This document shows positions 22,032-31,923 of a stretch of 64,000 nt of DNA, piece by piece. Within the stretch, counting starts at the first letter, position 1; each line of letters starts with the position of its first letter. Below the pieces are notes generated by a model. That model was not told the DNA's origin. It saw only the letters and a program-made list of their open reading frames with translations, and ran no database searches. This DNA comes from Klebsiella ornithinolytica NBRC 105727 = ATCC 31898 (GTDB lineage Bacteria > Pseudomonadota > Gammaproteobacteria > Enterobacterales > Enterobacteriaceae): the NCBI RefSeq assembly GCF_001598295.1, contig NZ_BCYR01000004.1, positions 186,001 through 250,000 on the forward strand. Reading direction: 5' to 3'. A program made the position numbers and the translations under genes.

Positions 22032-23975
22032 TTACGGCCGCAAATCCAGCTGGTAAATCGCAAAACCGATATCGTCGGTTGCGACCTGATGCATCGGGTA
22101 CTGCGCTTTCTCTTTAATAAATGCCGCGGCTTTTGCACCCGGAGAGGTTTCAAAGCGGATGTCCAGCGGCACCTTGCTGTGGACCGGGGCCAGACGCCAG
22201 TTGTTGTCGGCCGCCGGGTGGATAGCGTCCGCTTTTTTCGACTCTGCGCCGATCCATGCCGCCAGCACCGAACGGTTCTCGTCAGGCGAGGCAAAAGCAA
22301 TGTGGCTATCGCCGGTTCCGGCAAATTTACCGCCGTAGGCGCGGTAGTTATTGGTGGCCACCAGGAAGGTGGCCGTCGGGTCAATCGGTTTACCGTTAAA
22401 GGTCAGATCCTTAATGCGTTCCGCCTGCGGGTGAATCATCTGACACTCGCCGTCGTATCGCGCCGGCTGGGTAACATCAATCTGGTAGTTTACGCCGTCA
22501 ATCACATCAAAATTGTAGGTGCGGAAACCGTCCCAGTTGATTAACGACTGCGGTTTGCTGCTGGTGGGGTCAATCTGGTTAAACTGCCCGGCGGAGCACT
22601 CCAGCCACTCTTTCACCTCTTTACCACTGACCTTCATCACCACCAGAGTATTCGGGTAGAGATAGAGATCGGCGGCATTGCGGAAGGTGAGCTGGCCTTT
22701 CTCCACCTCGACGAAGCTGGTCGGGTCGTTTTTGCGGCCGCCGACTTTAAACGGCGCGGCGGCAGAAAGTACCGGCAGCGTTGCCAGGTCCGGGTCGCCC
22801 TGAATAGCGTGTTCGACATAGGCTTTCTGCGCCATATTGACCACCTGCACGGTAGGATCGTCCTGCACCAGCGCCAGATAGCTGTACATGTTGTCTGAAG
22901 ACTGGCCGATGGGTTTGCTGACGAACTCGCGGGTGGCGTCATGATCGGCTTTTAGTACCTTCACCATGTTCGCGTCTTCCGCCGCCAGGGATTTTTTCGC
23001 CACGGCGTCATAGACAGGGCGCGCCTCGGCTTTGGCCTGAGCGACCCGCCATTGACCGGCATCGTTGTTCAGCACCAGATCGACGACGCCAAGGTGGTCA
23101 CCCCACATCCCGGGCATCACGGCCGGGATGCCGTTCAGGGTACCTTTGTCGATATCCGCCCCCTGAATGGCGGCAAAATCTTTCCCCGGGAACACCGCAT
23201 GGGCGTGGCCGAACATAATGGCATCCACGCCGGGCACCTGGCTGAGGTAGTACACCGAATTTTCCGCCATCGCGTGGTAAGGATCGGCAGATAGTCCCGA
23301 ATGTGCGACGACCACCACCACATCTGCGCCTTTTTTACGCATTTCCGGCACATACTGACGCGCGGTTTCGGTGATATCGTTGACGGTCACTTTGCCGCTG
23401 AGATTGGCTTTATCCCAGGTCATGATTTGCGGCGGCACAAAACCGATATAGCCGATACGCAGCGTCTGCGTTTTGCCGTCGCGATCCTGCACCGCCGTCT
23501 CTTTAATCAGGTACGGCGTAAACATCGGTTGACCGGTTTTGGTATCGATAATATTGGCGTTTACGTAGGGAAATTTCGCCCCGGCGAGCGCCTTGTGCAG
23601 GAAATCAAGGCCGTAGTTGAACTCGTGATTGCCGAGGTTACCTACCGCGTAGTCCAGCGTATTCATTGCCTTATATACCGGGTGGACATCACCGCTGTTG
23701 AGCCCTTTGGCGGCCATGTAGTCACCCAGCGGACTTCCCTGAATAACATCGCCGTTATCGACCAGCACGCTGTTTTTGACTTCCTGGCGGGCCTTTTCTA
23801 TCAGCGTAGCGGTGCGCACGAGGCCAAATTTTTCCGTTGCGGCGTCTTTGTAGTAGTCGAAATCCATCATATTGCTATGCAAATCGGTGGTTTCCATAAT
23901 TCGCAAATCGACCGTCGCGGCGTTCACGCTGGCGGCAATCAGCGTGGCCAGTAACGTTGCGCTAAACTTAATCAT
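22032..23975 (-). CDS. cpdB: CpdB, periplasmic 2',3'-cyclic-nucleotide 2'-phosphodiesterase/3'-nucleotidase
   Basis: 647 residues, as in E. coli. A signal peptide ([19 protein letters not shown]) is followed by a metallophosphatase domain with motifs [27 protein letters not shown] and [12 protein letters not shown], then the 5'-nucleotidase C-terminal domain. It hydrolyses 2',3'-cyclic nucleotides and 3'-nucleotides outside the inner membrane for scavenging. The start is the ATG at 23975; the frame is open 10 codons further upstream. Divergent from cysQ. Confidence 0.97.
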   Translation of the reverse strand: MIKFSATLLATLIAASVNAATVDLRIMETTDLHSNMMDFDYYKDAATEKFGLVRTATLIEKARQEVKNSVLVDNGDVIQGSPLGDYMAAKGLNSGDVHPVYKAMNTLDYAVGNLGNHEFNYGLDFLHKALAGAKFPYVNANIIDTKTGQPMFTPYLIKETAVQDRDGKTQTLRIGYIGFVPPQIMTWDKANLSGKVTVNDITETARQYVPEMRKKGADVVVVVAHSGLSADPYHAMAENSVYYLSQVPGVDAIMFGHAHAVFPGKDFAAIQGADIDKGTLNGIPAVMPGMWGDHLGVVDLVLNNDAGQWRVAQAKAEARPVYDAVAKKSLAAEDANMVKVLKADHDATREFVSKPIGQSSDNMYSYLALVQDDPTVQVVNMAQKAYVEHAIQGDPDLATLPVLSAAAPFKVGGRKNDPTSFVEVEKGQLTFRNAADLYLYPNTLVVMKVSGKEVKEWLECSAGQFNQIDPTSSKPQSLINWDGFRTYNFDVIDGVNYQIDVTQPARYDGECQMIHPQAERIKDLTFNGKPIDPTATFLVATNNYRAYGGKFAGTGDSHIAFASPDENRSVLAAWIGAESKKADAIHPAADNNWRLAPVHSKVPLDIRFETSPGAKAAAFIKEKAQYPMHQVATDDIGFAIYQLDLRP

Positions 23976-24164
23976 CAGAGGCGTCCTTTTTATGAGCAAT
24001 GGCACAGAAGAAAATGTATGTACATCCTGTTGCTTACAGAAATGTGAATCATGCCGAAAACTGGCTCATGAAACCGCCATCGTTATCACAGATAGCGGAA
24101 CTCGCACCGATGCGATATAACTAAAACAACGAGTTAACGCCACTGTAACCAGATGAGGTGGAGA

Positions 24165-24908
24165 ATGTTAGAACAAGTATGTCAACTTGCACGGATTGCA
24201 GGTGATGCCATCATGGAAGTCTATGATGGAAAGCAGCCGATGGACGTTGCCAGCAAGAAGGACGATTCTCCGGTCACCGCGGCAGATCTCGCCGCGCACA
24301 AGGTGATTATGCATGGCCTGCTGGCGCTGACGCCCGATATCCCGGTGCTCTCTGAAGAAGATCCCCCCGGATGGGAGGTGCGGCAGCACTGGCAGCGCTA
24401 CTGGCTGGTGGATCCGCTGGACGGCACCAAAGAATTTATTAAACGTAACGGTGAATTTACCGTCAATATTGCCTTGATTGAAAAAGGAAAACCGGTTCTT
24501 GGCGTGGTTTACGCGCCGGTCTTAAAAGTGCTGTACAGCGCGGAAGGCGGCAAGGCGTGGAAAGACGAATGCGGCATGCGCAAGCAGATTCAGGTGCGGG
24601 ATGCCCGGCCGCCGCTGGTGGTGATCAGCCGCTCCCACGGTAACGATCCGGAACTGCAGGAGTACCTGGAACATATTGGCGAGCATCAGACCACGTCGAT
24701 CGGTTCGTCGCTGAAATTCTGCCTGGTAGCGGAAGGTCAGGCCCAGCTTTATCCGCGCTTTGGGCCAACCAGTACCTGGGATACCGCCGCTGGCCATGCC
24801 GTGGCGGTGGCTGCCGGGGCGCACGTTCACGACTGGCAGGGGCGCACTCTGGACTATACCCCGCGTGAATCCTTCCTGAACCCCGGCTTCCGGGTCTCTA
24901 TTTACTAA
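24165..24908 (+). CDS. cysQ: CysQ, 3'(2'),5'-bisphosphate nucleotidase
   Basis: 247 residues of the inositol-monophosphatase superfamily. Metal-binding motifs are [22 protein letters not shown] and [11 protein letters not shown]. It removes the 3'-phosphate from PAP (and PAPS) made during sulfate assimilation. The start is the ATG at 24165, just after GAGGTGGAG. Its end overlaps the end of convergent ytfJ by 11 bp. Confidence 0.97.
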   Translation: MLEQVCQLARIAGDAIMEVYDGKQPMDVASKKDDSPVTAADLAAHKVIMHGLLALTPDIPVLSEEDPPGWEVRQHWQRYWLVDPLDGTKEFIKRNGEFTVNIALIEKGKPVLGVVYAPVLKVLYSAEGGKAWKDECGMRKQIQVRDARPPLVVISRSHGNDPELQEYLEHIGEHQTTSIGSSLKFCLVAEGQAQLYPRFGPTSTWDTAAGHAVAVAAGAHVHDWQGRTLDYTPRESFLNPGFRVSIY

Positions 24909-25455
24909 GCAGTTTGTGCAGCAGGGCGACCACCTGCTGCACTTCATCCTGCGTGAGCGCGCCGTCTTTGGCCCACTGCACGCGACCGTCTTTATCCAGT
25001 ACCACAATCGCTGAGCTCTCCTCCTGCAGCTGCCAGGCTTTACGGGCCAGGCCGTTGCTGTCGACAATAAACTGCGACCACGGGTAGAGCTGTTTGTTGC
25101 TCTCAATGCTGCTACGTACGAACATGCCGGAGCCTGGAATGGCGTCATCGGTATTGACGATGGTGGTGGTCTGGTAGCGGTCGTGCGGGAATTTGGCCGC
25201 CTTAATCGCCTCTATCAGAGTGGCATTTTTCTCTTTTGCCGACGTGCGTCCGGCGATGTGCTGCACCACGCGAACTTTTCCTGCCAGCAGCGAGCTATTC
25301 CAGTTTTTATAGCTAAACTTATCATTATCCAGAATTAATTCTCCCCGGTCGGCAATGCCAACCGGCGCGACGCGCTGGCCATCGACAAAATTATGCGCTG
25401 AGGCCATCAGCGGTAACAGGAGGCAGGAAACCGCCAGTAGCTTACGTAGGGTCAT
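24898..25455 (-). CDS. ytfJ: YtfJ, exported thioredoxin-fold protein
   Basis: 185 residues. A signal peptide ([20 protein letters not shown]) is followed by the YtfJ/HI_0045 domain, a thioredoxin-like fold without a CxxC pair. Key blocks are [25 protein letters not shown] and [22 protein letters not shown]. It is periplasmic; its function is unknown. The same neighbour order (cysQ-ytfJ-ytfK) is kept in E. coli. Confidence 0.92.
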   Translation of the reverse strand: MTLRKLLAVSCLLLPLMASAHNFVDGQRVAPVGIADRGELILDNDKFSYKNWNSSLLAGKVRVVQHIAGRTSAKEKNATLIEAIKAAKFPHDRYQTTTIVNTDDAIPGSGMFVRSSIESNKQLYPWSQFIVDSNGLARKAWQLQEESSAIVVLDKDGRVQWAKDGALTQDEVQQVVALLHKLLSK

Positions 25456-25774
25456 GATGAGTCCTTATTTTTATGCAGGTGATCCGACCACTTGGTCTCG
25501 TTTAAGCATAAATGCGATTTCCCGGCATTACACGCAATCAGGGTGCCAGTTTGCGTGTTAACGCACATATTCGAAGGAAATCGGCGACTTATACTAACTT
25601 CTACGTATGTTTGAAAAGAAAGTTCTTAATTATTGTCATCAAAAGGTAAATAAACTTATGCATGCTGGGTATTACAGAAGTTCTGGACTATAGTTTCAGG
25701 GCATTAAAATTTGCGCTCCCGAATCGTGGGCCAAGTGTGGCACCACAAGAGCGTAACCCTGGCAGGAGACAACA
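25456..25774. other. ytfJ-ytfK divergent intergenic region
   Basis: 319 bp between divergent genes, A/T-rich, holding both promoters. A TTGTCATCAAAAGG stretch near 25634-25648 resembles half of a Pho box, and E. coli ytfK is PhoB-dependent, but the second half is too poor to call. I see no open reading frame of note. Confidence 0.35.
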
Positions 25775-25981
25775 ATGAAAATTTTCCAACGCTACAATCC
25801 GCTGCAAGTGGCGAAGTACGTGAAGATCCTGTTCCGTGGACGGTTATATATCAAGGATGTTGGCGCTTTTGAGTTTGATAAGGGCAAAATCCTTATCCCG
25901 AAGGTTAAAGACAAGCAGCATTTGTCTGTGATGTCTGAAGTCAATCGTCAGGTTCTGCGTCTGCAAACAGAGATGGCTTAA
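25775..25981 (+). CDS. ytfK: YtfK, activator of SpoT-dependent (p)ppGpp accumulation
   Basis: 68 residues, nearly identical to E. coli YtfK ([39 protein letters not shown]). In E. coli this small cytosolic protein binds SpoT and shifts it to (p)ppGpp synthesis under phosphate or fatty-acid starvation. GGCAGGAGA precedes the ATG. Confidence 0.95.
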   Translation: MKIFQRYNPLQVAKYVKILFRGRLYIKDVGAFEFDKGKILIPKVKDKQHLSVMSEVNRQVLRLQTEMA

Positions 25982-26046
25982 CCTGAATAACGATATAGCT
26001 ATGCGGTAAAAAAACGGCTCCTGATGGAGCCGTTGATGTTTCTGGC

Positions 26047-26919
26047 CTATCCCTTCATTTCCGCATAGCGTTTACGGTACTCGCCCGGCGGAATGCCGTT
26101 GTGTTTGCGGAAAATGCGCGTGAAATAGACCGGGTCTCCGTAACCGACCGACAGGGCGATTTTGTTAAGCGGCAGGGAAGTACTCTGGATCAGCCATCGC
26201 GCGCGGTTAATGCGTTGCGCCTCGCGCCAGGCGTATACCGTTTGCCCCAGCTCATTTTTGAACAGGTGCGCCAGTCGTGAAGGCGAGATAAAAACCATCG
26301 CTGCCAGGGTCTCAATCTTAATCTCCTGTGCAATATGCTCGTTAAGATAGTCACACACGGCGTTAATCCGCGGATCGTGAGCGTGGCGATTGCTGATCGG
26401 CTGTCGCTGAAAGCAGCTCAGGATCAGGCGCTCCAGCGCATTCATCGCCAGCGCTTCAGAAAGCGGGGCGGAAGCGGAATGATGGCGGATAACTTCATAG
26501 AAAAGATCGCGCAGATTTTGCAGCTGCTCAGGATCGTTGACCGTTGTTTTGCCGATGCCGTGGGTCGTTTGATCCCATTTCAGCCAGTCTATCCAGTAGG
26601 GCCGGGGGATAAAGTAGATCCATAAATGATCCCAGTGCTCGCTGTGTTCATCCCGTCCGTAATGGTGGGGAACACCGGGCGGGAAGAGCAGCAGATCGTT
26701 TGCACGAAACAGCAGGGAGCCGTCGCCCGCTTTCGCGCGCGCTTGGCCGCGCAGGGTCAGATTGATGATGTAACCTTTCATCCCCTGCGGGCGGTTAATG
26801 TAGTAGTCCAGCTTTGACCCGCGGGTGATGGGGGTAAAGCCGGCGACGACCCAGGCGTTGAAGGTAAAAGTCTTCATCAATGGCGAGAAATTCAGTAGCT
26901 CATTGATATCCAGTTCCAT
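26047..26919 (-). CDS. AraC-like regulator of the GH42/permease locus
   Basis: 290 residues, clearly related to arabinose regulator AraC across the whole protein. The N-terminal cupin keeps AraC-like blocks (VVAGFTPITRGSKLDYYINRPQGMKGYIINLTLRGQ, LLLFPPGVPHHYGR, WDHLWIYF). The C-terminal HTH pair is IETLAAMVFISPSRLAHLFKNELGQTVYAWREAQRI and IALSVGYGDPVYFTRIFRKHNGIPPGEYR. It lies 29 bp downstream of the GH42 gene on the same strand, so one transcript is likely. The resemblance suggests an arabinose- or galactose-type inducer; that is inference. The ATG at 26919 follows GGGAG. Confidence 0.85.
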   Translation of the reverse strand: MELDINELLNFSPLMKTFTFNAWVVAGFTPITRGSKLDYYINRPQGMKGYIINLTLRGQARAKAGDGSLLFRANDLLLFPPGVPHHYGRDEHSEHWDHLWIYFIPRPYWIDWLKWDQTTHGIGKTTVNDPEQLQNLRDLFYEVIRHHSASAPLSEALAMNALERLILSCFQRQPISNRHAHDPRINAVCDYLNEHIAQEIKIETLAAMVFISPSRLAHLFKNELGQTVYAWREAQRINRARWLIQSTSLPLNKIALSVGYGDPVYFTRIFRKHNGIPPGEYRKRYAEMKG

Positions 26920-26948
26920 CGTTTCTCCCGCCTGAACGCCGCTGCCGC

Positions 26949-28958
26949 TTAACTTTCGATGATACTAAATTCCCATGCCTTGAGACGCAACGGCTGGCCG
27001 CAGCTGACCTCATCCCCGCTCAACAGCGCGTTGCCCGATGTTTCGCTGATAAACTCCAGCGGCTCGCCGGAGTAGTTGAACAGGAAGTGGATGCGGTTGC
27101 CGTTGCGGTTGCGCATCTGTTTAACCACCAGCGGATAGCGGTACGCCGACGTGCGCGAGCGCAGATCCAGGCCGGAGGTGAGGAGGTCAAACAGCTGACT
27201 AATCAGCGTTTTCTGCGGCAGGAAGCCCACGTAAATCGCCCGACCCTGGCCGTAATCCGCGTCGGTGGCGGCGGCATATTCGCCCCATGCCGGATGCTGA
27301 TAGCGCAGTAGCGTGCGGGTACCGGAGTCCGGCGTCAGCAGCTCCATCCACAGTTCGGCCTGATTGTCTTTACTGCAATCAATGTCTGCGCAGCATGAAC
27401 ACACCGTGGTCTCTTCCGGCAGGGTAAACTGGCTGTAGCTCACGCCGCAGCTCTCGCGCAAAATCCCCGGCTGCGCGCCGGTTCGCACCTTGACGTTTTC
27501 ATCGCTAAAGCCTGATTTAAAGCCGATCAGCGCTCTGCCGCCTTGTTCAATATAGCGATTGATGCGCGTAAGCAGGCCGTCATCTGCGGCGTAAAGTCCG
27601 GGCACGATCAGCACGCGGTAGCGCGAGGTCTCCTCATTAACATCATGGATAATGTCGACACTGATATTGTGGTCGTATAGCGCATCGTGGAAGCGGCGAA
27701 AAATATCGTTATAAATATTGCCCTGCGTATCGCCGGGGCGGAACTGATTGAGGGCGTCCATGGCTTCATTGCTCACCAGCAGCGCGACGTCGTTTTCTGC
27801 TTTCAGCTCCGCCAGCTGCGGCGACAGGCGGGCGAAGTCAGCCCCGATAGTGGTCGCTTCCTGCCAGGTGGCATTACGCGAGAAGTCGTGGCTTAACAGC
27901 CCTTTCCAGTAGGTCTCAAACGAGTTATGAATCGAATGCCAGTGCCAGTAGGAGACCATCGCCGCACCTGAGGCCACGTGGCTAAAGGCCTGCAGACGCA
28001 GCTGCCCCGGGAAAGGGGTCCACTGGGCGAAGCCCTGCGCCTGGGTTTCCAGTACGAAGTAGTTTTTACCCTGCTTGAGTGAACGGGTAATGGCGCCGCC
28101 AAACGCGATTTCCCGCCCGGTCAGGTGCTTCTGGCTCGGGTGATAGATGTCGACACCGGCAATATCCAGCGCCTGCGCCGCCGCAAAGTGGTCGACTCGC
28201 GGCTGCACGCCATAGGAGTAGCCGCGCCATTCAAAATCGAAGTTGTGGGTGACGAACTGATGCGGCTGGGCATATTCACGCACGATGTCCGCCTGCCAGG
28301 CGAGGTACCCGGTTACCTGCTGGCGCTGGTAGCGGGAGAACGCGCAGGCGAGGCTGGCGTTAATGGTATTTTCGACCGGCGGAAAATCCTGCCAGCTATC
28401 GATGCGGTTGCTCCAGTAGTCCAGACCAAAATCTTTATTCAACCTGGCGAGATCGGGATAGTGTTCCCGCAGACTGCGCACAAATCCTTCCTGCATATAG
28501 CGGCCGATATTATCGTAATGCTTGGTTTCGTTATCCAGCTGCCAGCCAATAATCGCCGGATGATGCTGCACGTGCGCCATCAGAGTACGGATAATCTTTT
28601 CGGCATAGCGGCGAAAAGTCGGGTTAACGATATCCATGATCTGTCGCGGGCCATATTTTTGCTGTCCGTCGACGGTGGTGACCAGAATGTCCGGATGTTT
28701 AGCCGCCAGCCAGGCCGGGACGGCGTAGGTCGGCGTACCGATAATCACCGCGATCCCCGCTTCATGCATGGCGTCCAGCACCCGGTCGATATGGTAGAAG
28801 TTATACTCGCCTTCCTGAGGCTCCAGCGTACTCCAGGTTGATTCGGCAATCCGCACCACGTTAATGCCCGTTTCGCGCATTAAGGCGATATCTTTCGCTA
28901 ACCGATCTTCCGGCATATATTCATCGTAATACGCTACGCCATAAAATAAATCAGACAT
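26949..28958 (-). CDS. GH42 beta-galactosidase (or alpha-L-arabinopyranosidase)
   Basis: 669 residues with no signal peptide, so cytoplasmic. The three GH42 domains are seen: TIM barrel (1 to about 390), trimerisation domain (about 395-600) and a small C-terminal beta domain. The acid/base is Glu144 in WQLDNETKHY; the nucleophile is Glu304 in FVLETQAQGFAQW. A Cys-rich loop (CSCCADIDC) lies near residue 515. GH42 enzymes cleave galactosides brought in by a permease; some prefer arabinopyranosides. The permease gene is directly upstream (18 bp). The ATG at 28958 has AAGGAGG eight bases ahead. Not present in E. coli K-12 here. Confidence 0.9.
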   Translation of the reverse strand: MSDLFYGVAYYDEYMPEDRLAKDIALMRETGINVVRIAESTWSTLEPQEGEYNFYHIDRVLDAMHEAGIAVIIGTPTYAVPAWLAAKHPDILVTTVDGQQKYGPRQIMDIVNPTFRRYAEKIIRTLMAHVQHHPAIIGWQLDNETKHYDNIGRYMQEGFVRSLREHYPDLARLNKDFGLDYWSNRIDSWQDFPPVENTINASLACAFSRYQRQQVTGYLAWQADIVREYAQPHQFVTHNFDFEWRGYSYGVQPRVDHFAAAQALDIAGVDIYHPSQKHLTGREIAFGGAITRSLKQGKNYFVLETQAQGFAQWTPFPGQLRLQAFSHVASGAAMVSYWHWHSIHNSFETYWKGLLSHDFSRNATWQEATTIGADFARLSPQLAELKAENDVALLVSNEAMDALNQFRPGDTQGNIYNDIFRRFHDALYDHNISVDIIHDVNEETSRYRVLIVPGLYAADDGLLTRINRYIEQGGRALIGFKSGFSDENVKVRTGAQPGILRESCGVSYSQFTLPEETTVCSCCADIDCSKDNQAELWMELLTPDSGTRTLLRYQHPAWGEYAAATDADYGQGRAIYVGFLPQKTLISQLFDLLTSGLDLRSRTSAYRYPLVVKQMRNRNGNRIHFLFNYSGEPLEFISETSGNALLSGDEVSCGQPLRLKAWEFSIIES

Positions 28959-28976
28959 ACAGGTTACCTCCTTAAA

Positions 28977-30209
28977 TTAATGCACGGGTGCCGGCTGCGG
29001 GGAAAAAACGCGCGCTTTGTCCAGCGTAATAAATGAAATCAGCGTAAAGCACAGGGCGATACCGCCGAGTACGATATAGCTGCTGGTAAAGCCCATGCTC
29101 TGATACATATGGCCGATGCCGGTAGAAAGAAAAATAGAGCTAAAGCTTTTAGAGAACTGGAAGCCAATTAAGTAAACGGTGGCGGACAGCATTGGGTTGA
29201 AATTGGCGAAGATATATTTTAATGCCGCAACCAGCAGCACCGAGCTTTCAAAGCCGTGCAGCAGTTTAATCAGGCTAATGGACACCGGGCCAATAGCCCA
29301 GGCCGAACCGATAATGCGCAGGCTCATAATCATCCCGCAGTACAGCAGGGCATTTTTCGGGCCGATTTTATTTACGAACCATGGGGCAAAGAACATCACG
29401 ACGGCATCCAGGAAAATCTGACCGGTGGTTAAATAGCCGAAGACCTCCGCGCCGCGCGCTTTGCTCTCAAAGAAGTGGCTGTAATAGATAGCGAACTGCT
29501 GGTCGTAGGTTTCATATACCGCGCCGACGCCAATCATATAGATGGCGAAGAACCAGAATTTCTTCATTTTCAGCAGCGATGCGGCGTCGCTCAAGGTGAC
29601 CGGCGAGGCTTTCCCGCTCGGCATCGCGCCCTGTTTATCCGCGCTAATCTGCATTTTCCAGACAATCACCAGCAGGCAAACTCCCGCACAGCTGGCCAGC
29701 CAGAAAATCATATTCTGGTCGATCCCGTAGAGTTTACCTGCCGCAAAGGTGCCGATAGCCGCGCCAATACCGCCAAACATTCGGGCGCGACCAAACTCAA
29801 ACCCGGACGCGCGGCTGACTTTATCAATATAGGCTTCGCAAATACCGCAGCCAGCGCCATAGGCCATACCAATATAGATACCGCCCGCCAGCGCTCCGAG
29901 AAAAACATTAATTTTTAATAATGGCGCAAAGACGTAAATCCAGTAGGGGGCAAATAAAGTGATAATGATTGCCAGCATCCACATAAGGTTTTTACGATAG
30001 ACCAGTTTGTCGGAGATGAATCCGAATAGTGGCTGGACACAAACGGCAATAATCGCAGTAAAGGAATAAACCAGACCGACATCAGTGTAATTAATACCGA
30101 TGGTTTCCGTTAACCATAATGATAAATAAGGATAGCAGCATCCCCAGCCAATAAAGAAGAACAGGAAGAACAGACAGCTTATATAGTAATTTTTATTTGA
30201 TTCAATCAT
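28977..30209 (-). CDS. LacY/RafB/CscB-type oligosaccharide:H+ symporter
   Basis: 410 residues with 12 transmembrane segments, of the MFS oligosaccharide:H+ symporter family. Compared with LacY it keeps Glu126 (here 125), Arg144 (143), Asp240 (236), Arg302 (298), Lys319 (315), His322 (318), Glu325 (321) and Lys358 (354). Cys148 is Gly147, Trp151 is Ala150, and the position of Glu269 aligns with Ile265 in a CscB-like GQIFLDA segment. So proton coupling should work, but sugar binding differs from lactose permease. The start is the ATG at 30209, preceded by GAGGATTACC; the frame is open 17 codons further up. First gene of the permease-GH42-regulator operon. Confidence 0.88.
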   Translation of the reverse strand: MIESNKNYYISCLFFLFFFIGWGCCYPYLSLWLTETIGINYTDVGLVYSFTAIIAVCVQPLFGFISDKLVYRKNLMWMLAIIITLFAPYWIYVFAPLLKINVFLGALAGGIYIGMAYGAGCGICEAYIDKVSRASGFEFGRARMFGGIGAAIGTFAAGKLYGIDQNMIFWLASCAGVCLLVIVWKMQISADKQGAMPSGKASPVTLSDAASLLKMKKFWFFAIYMIGVGAVYETYDQQFAIYYSHFFESKARGAEVFGYLTTGQIFLDAVVMFFAPWFVNKIGPKNALLYCGMIMSLRIIGSAWAIGPVSISLIKLLHGFESSVLLVAALKYIFANFNPMLSATVYLIGFQFSKSFSSIFLSTGIGHMYQSMGFTSSYIVLGGIALCFTLISFITLDKARVFSPQPAPVH

Positions 30210-30300
30210 GGTAATCCTCGCTCCCGTTGAACAGGAATATGATCGTGTAGACGCGAGCAAAGTTACCTTTTTGCGCGGAGGGGAGTCATGAACGTTTCGC

Positions 30301-30323
30301 TATGGAGTAGTAAAAATCTGCTA
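30301..30323 (-). promoter_or_regulatory. Possible AraC-like operator half-sites
   Basis: On the minus strand TAGC is followed 13 bases later by TCCATA, about 95 bp upstream of the permease start. E. coli AraC sites read TAGC-N7-TCCATA. The elements match but the spacing is 6 bp longer, so this is only a candidate site for the AraC-like regulator encoded downstream. Confidence 0.25.
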
Positions 30324-30361
30324 TCGGCTGAGAGGCGTGAGCCGCTTCACATTCGGGCAAT

Positions 30362-30392
30362 AAAAAAGGCGGAGTTTTCATCCGCCTTTTAT
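30362..30392. terminator. Bidirectional terminator after paeA
   Basis: AAAAAAGGCGGA (30362-30373), seven-base loop, TCCGCCTTTTAT (30381-30392). There are T-runs on both strands; on the minus strand it ends the paeA (ytfL) transcript, 16 bp past its stop. Confidence 0.85.
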
Positions 30393-30407
30393 GTTCGACC
30401 CAATATC

Positions 30408-31751
30408 TTACGCCGGCTCTTTATCGCTATTGGCGGCGTCCGGCTGTTTCGGTACCAGCACGGTCGGTTTGTTGTCGATGCGCGTTACCAGCAGCTGGTC
30501 AATTCGGTAGTTGTCGATATCCACCACCTCGAATTTATAGCCGGAGAATTTCACCGCATCGGTGCGTTTTGGGATCTTACGCAGCATAAACATCATAAAA
30601 CCGCCGATGGTCTCGTAGTTGCCGGACTGCGGGAATTCGTCGATATCCAGCACGCGCATGACGTCGTCAATCGGTGTACCGCCATCAATCAGCCATGAGT
30701 TCTCATCGCGAGCGACAATTTGCTCCTCCAGTCCCTGACCGACCAGATCGCCCATCAGCGTGGTCATCACGTCGTTGAGGGTGATAATCCCTACTACCAG
30801 CGCATATTCGTTCATGATCACCGCGAAGTCTTCACCGGCGGTTTTAAAGCTTTCCAGCGCTTCAGAGAGCGTCAGCGTATCCGGGACAATCAACGTATTG
30901 CGAATCTGTACGCCGCCGGTCAGCACCAGGCTTTGGTTCGCCAGCACGCGATTAAGCAGATCTTTAGAGTCCACGTAGCCGATGATGTGGTCGATATCTT
31001 CGTTACAGACCAGGAATTTGGAGTGCGGATGTTCCGCCACCTTGTTCTTCAGGCTCTGCTCGTCTTCGTGCAGATCGAACCAGATGATATTTTCACGCGA
31101 GGTCATGGACGACGGAACGGTACGCGATTCCAGCTCGAAAACGTTCTCAATCAGCTCATGTTCCTGCTTACGCAGCACCCCGGCCAGCGCGCCGGCTTCT
31201 ACCACGGCGTAGATGTCGTCGGAAGTAATATCGTCTTTACGCACCATCGGTATTTTGAACAGGCGGAAGATGTTGTTAGCCATGCCGTTGAACAACCACA
31301 CCAGCGGGCGGAAGACCAGCAGGCAGAAGCGCATCGGGTTGATGATACGCAAAGCAACGGCTTCTGGCGCAATCATACCGATGCGTTTCGGGGTCAGGTC
31401 AGCGAACAGAATGAACAGGCTGGTGACCAGGGTAAAGGAGATGATAAAGCTCAATTGCTCTGAAAGCTCAGCCGACATGTACTGGCTCAGCAGGCTGTGA
31501 AACGCCGGCGAGAATGCCGCATCACCGACGATACCACCAAGAATGGCGACGGCGTTGAGGCCGATCTGTACGACGGTAAAGAAAGTGCCCGGATTTTCCT
31601 GCATTTTGAGAACGCGTTGGGCGTTCACGTTGCCGTCATCGGCCAGCAGTTTGAGTTTGATCTTACGTGAAGCTGCCAGCGAGATCTCCGATATCGAAAA
31701 AAACGCACTGACAGCGATCAGACAAAGAATAACTAAAATACTATTTAACAT
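30408..31751 (-). CDS. paeA: PaeA (YtfL), CNNM/CorC-type polyamine exporter
   Basis: 447 residues, the same as E. coli. The N-terminal DUF21/CNNM membrane domain has four hydrophobic segments (1 to about 190). A CBS pair (about 205-335; VPSSMTSRENIIWFDL, EDFAVIMNEYALVVGIITLNDVM) and the C-terminal CorC_HlyC domain follow. In E. coli it protects against high internal cadaverine and putrescine, probably by export. It stands alone, divergent in layout from the sugar locus to its left and followed by a terminator. Confidence 0.93.
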   Translation of the reverse strand: MLNSILVILCLIAVSAFFSISEISLAASRKIKLKLLADDGNVNAQRVLKMQENPGTFFTVVQIGLNAVAILGGIVGDAAFSPAFHSLLSQYMSAELSEQLSFIISFTLVTSLFILFADLTPKRIGMIAPEAVALRIINPMRFCLLVFRPLVWLFNGMANNIFRLFKIPMVRKDDITSDDIYAVVEAGALAGVLRKQEHELIENVFELESRTVPSSMTSRENIIWFDLHEDEQSLKNKVAEHPHSKFLVCNEDIDHIIGYVDSKDLLNRVLANQSLVLTGGVQIRNTLIVPDTLTLSEALESFKTAGEDFAVIMNEYALVVGIITLNDVMTTLMGDLVGQGLEEQIVARDENSWLIDGGTPIDDVMRVLDIDEFPQSGNYETIGGFMMFMLRKIPKRTDAVKFSGYKFEVVDIDNYRIDQLLVTRIDNKPTVLVPKQPDAANSDKEPA

Positions 31752-31816
31752 AGTTTATCCAGCCGTTGAGGCCAGATCCTCGGAAGGGAAGTTGATAACT
31801 CTATAGTGGAATACAT

Positions 31817-31846
31817 AAAAAACCGGTCCGAAGGCTCTGGACCGGC
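31817..31846 (-). terminator. Terminator of msrA (minus strand)
   Basis: ACCGGTCC / GGACCGGC stem around 31823-31846. Read leftward it is followed by six T residues. It lies downstream of msrA. Confidence 0.75.
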
Positions 31847-31923
31847 TATAACACAGGGTAGTATAGCGTAAGCGACTGTAAAGCCGCCAGAGCGTTAATT
31901 ATTCACCTCAGCGATAAACGGTA

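Noticed and set aside
23992-24120. 42-residue Cys-rich frame ([12 protein letters not shown]) between cpdB and cysQ
   Set aside because: The Cys pattern is eye-catching, but there is no ribosome site before the ATG and it overlaps the cpdB/cysQ promoter region; it would need conservation in other species to be credible.
25634-25660. Pho box upstream of ytfK
   Set aside because: Only the first 7-mer (TTGTCAT) is good; the second repeat does not fit, though ytfK is PhoB-controlled in E. coli.
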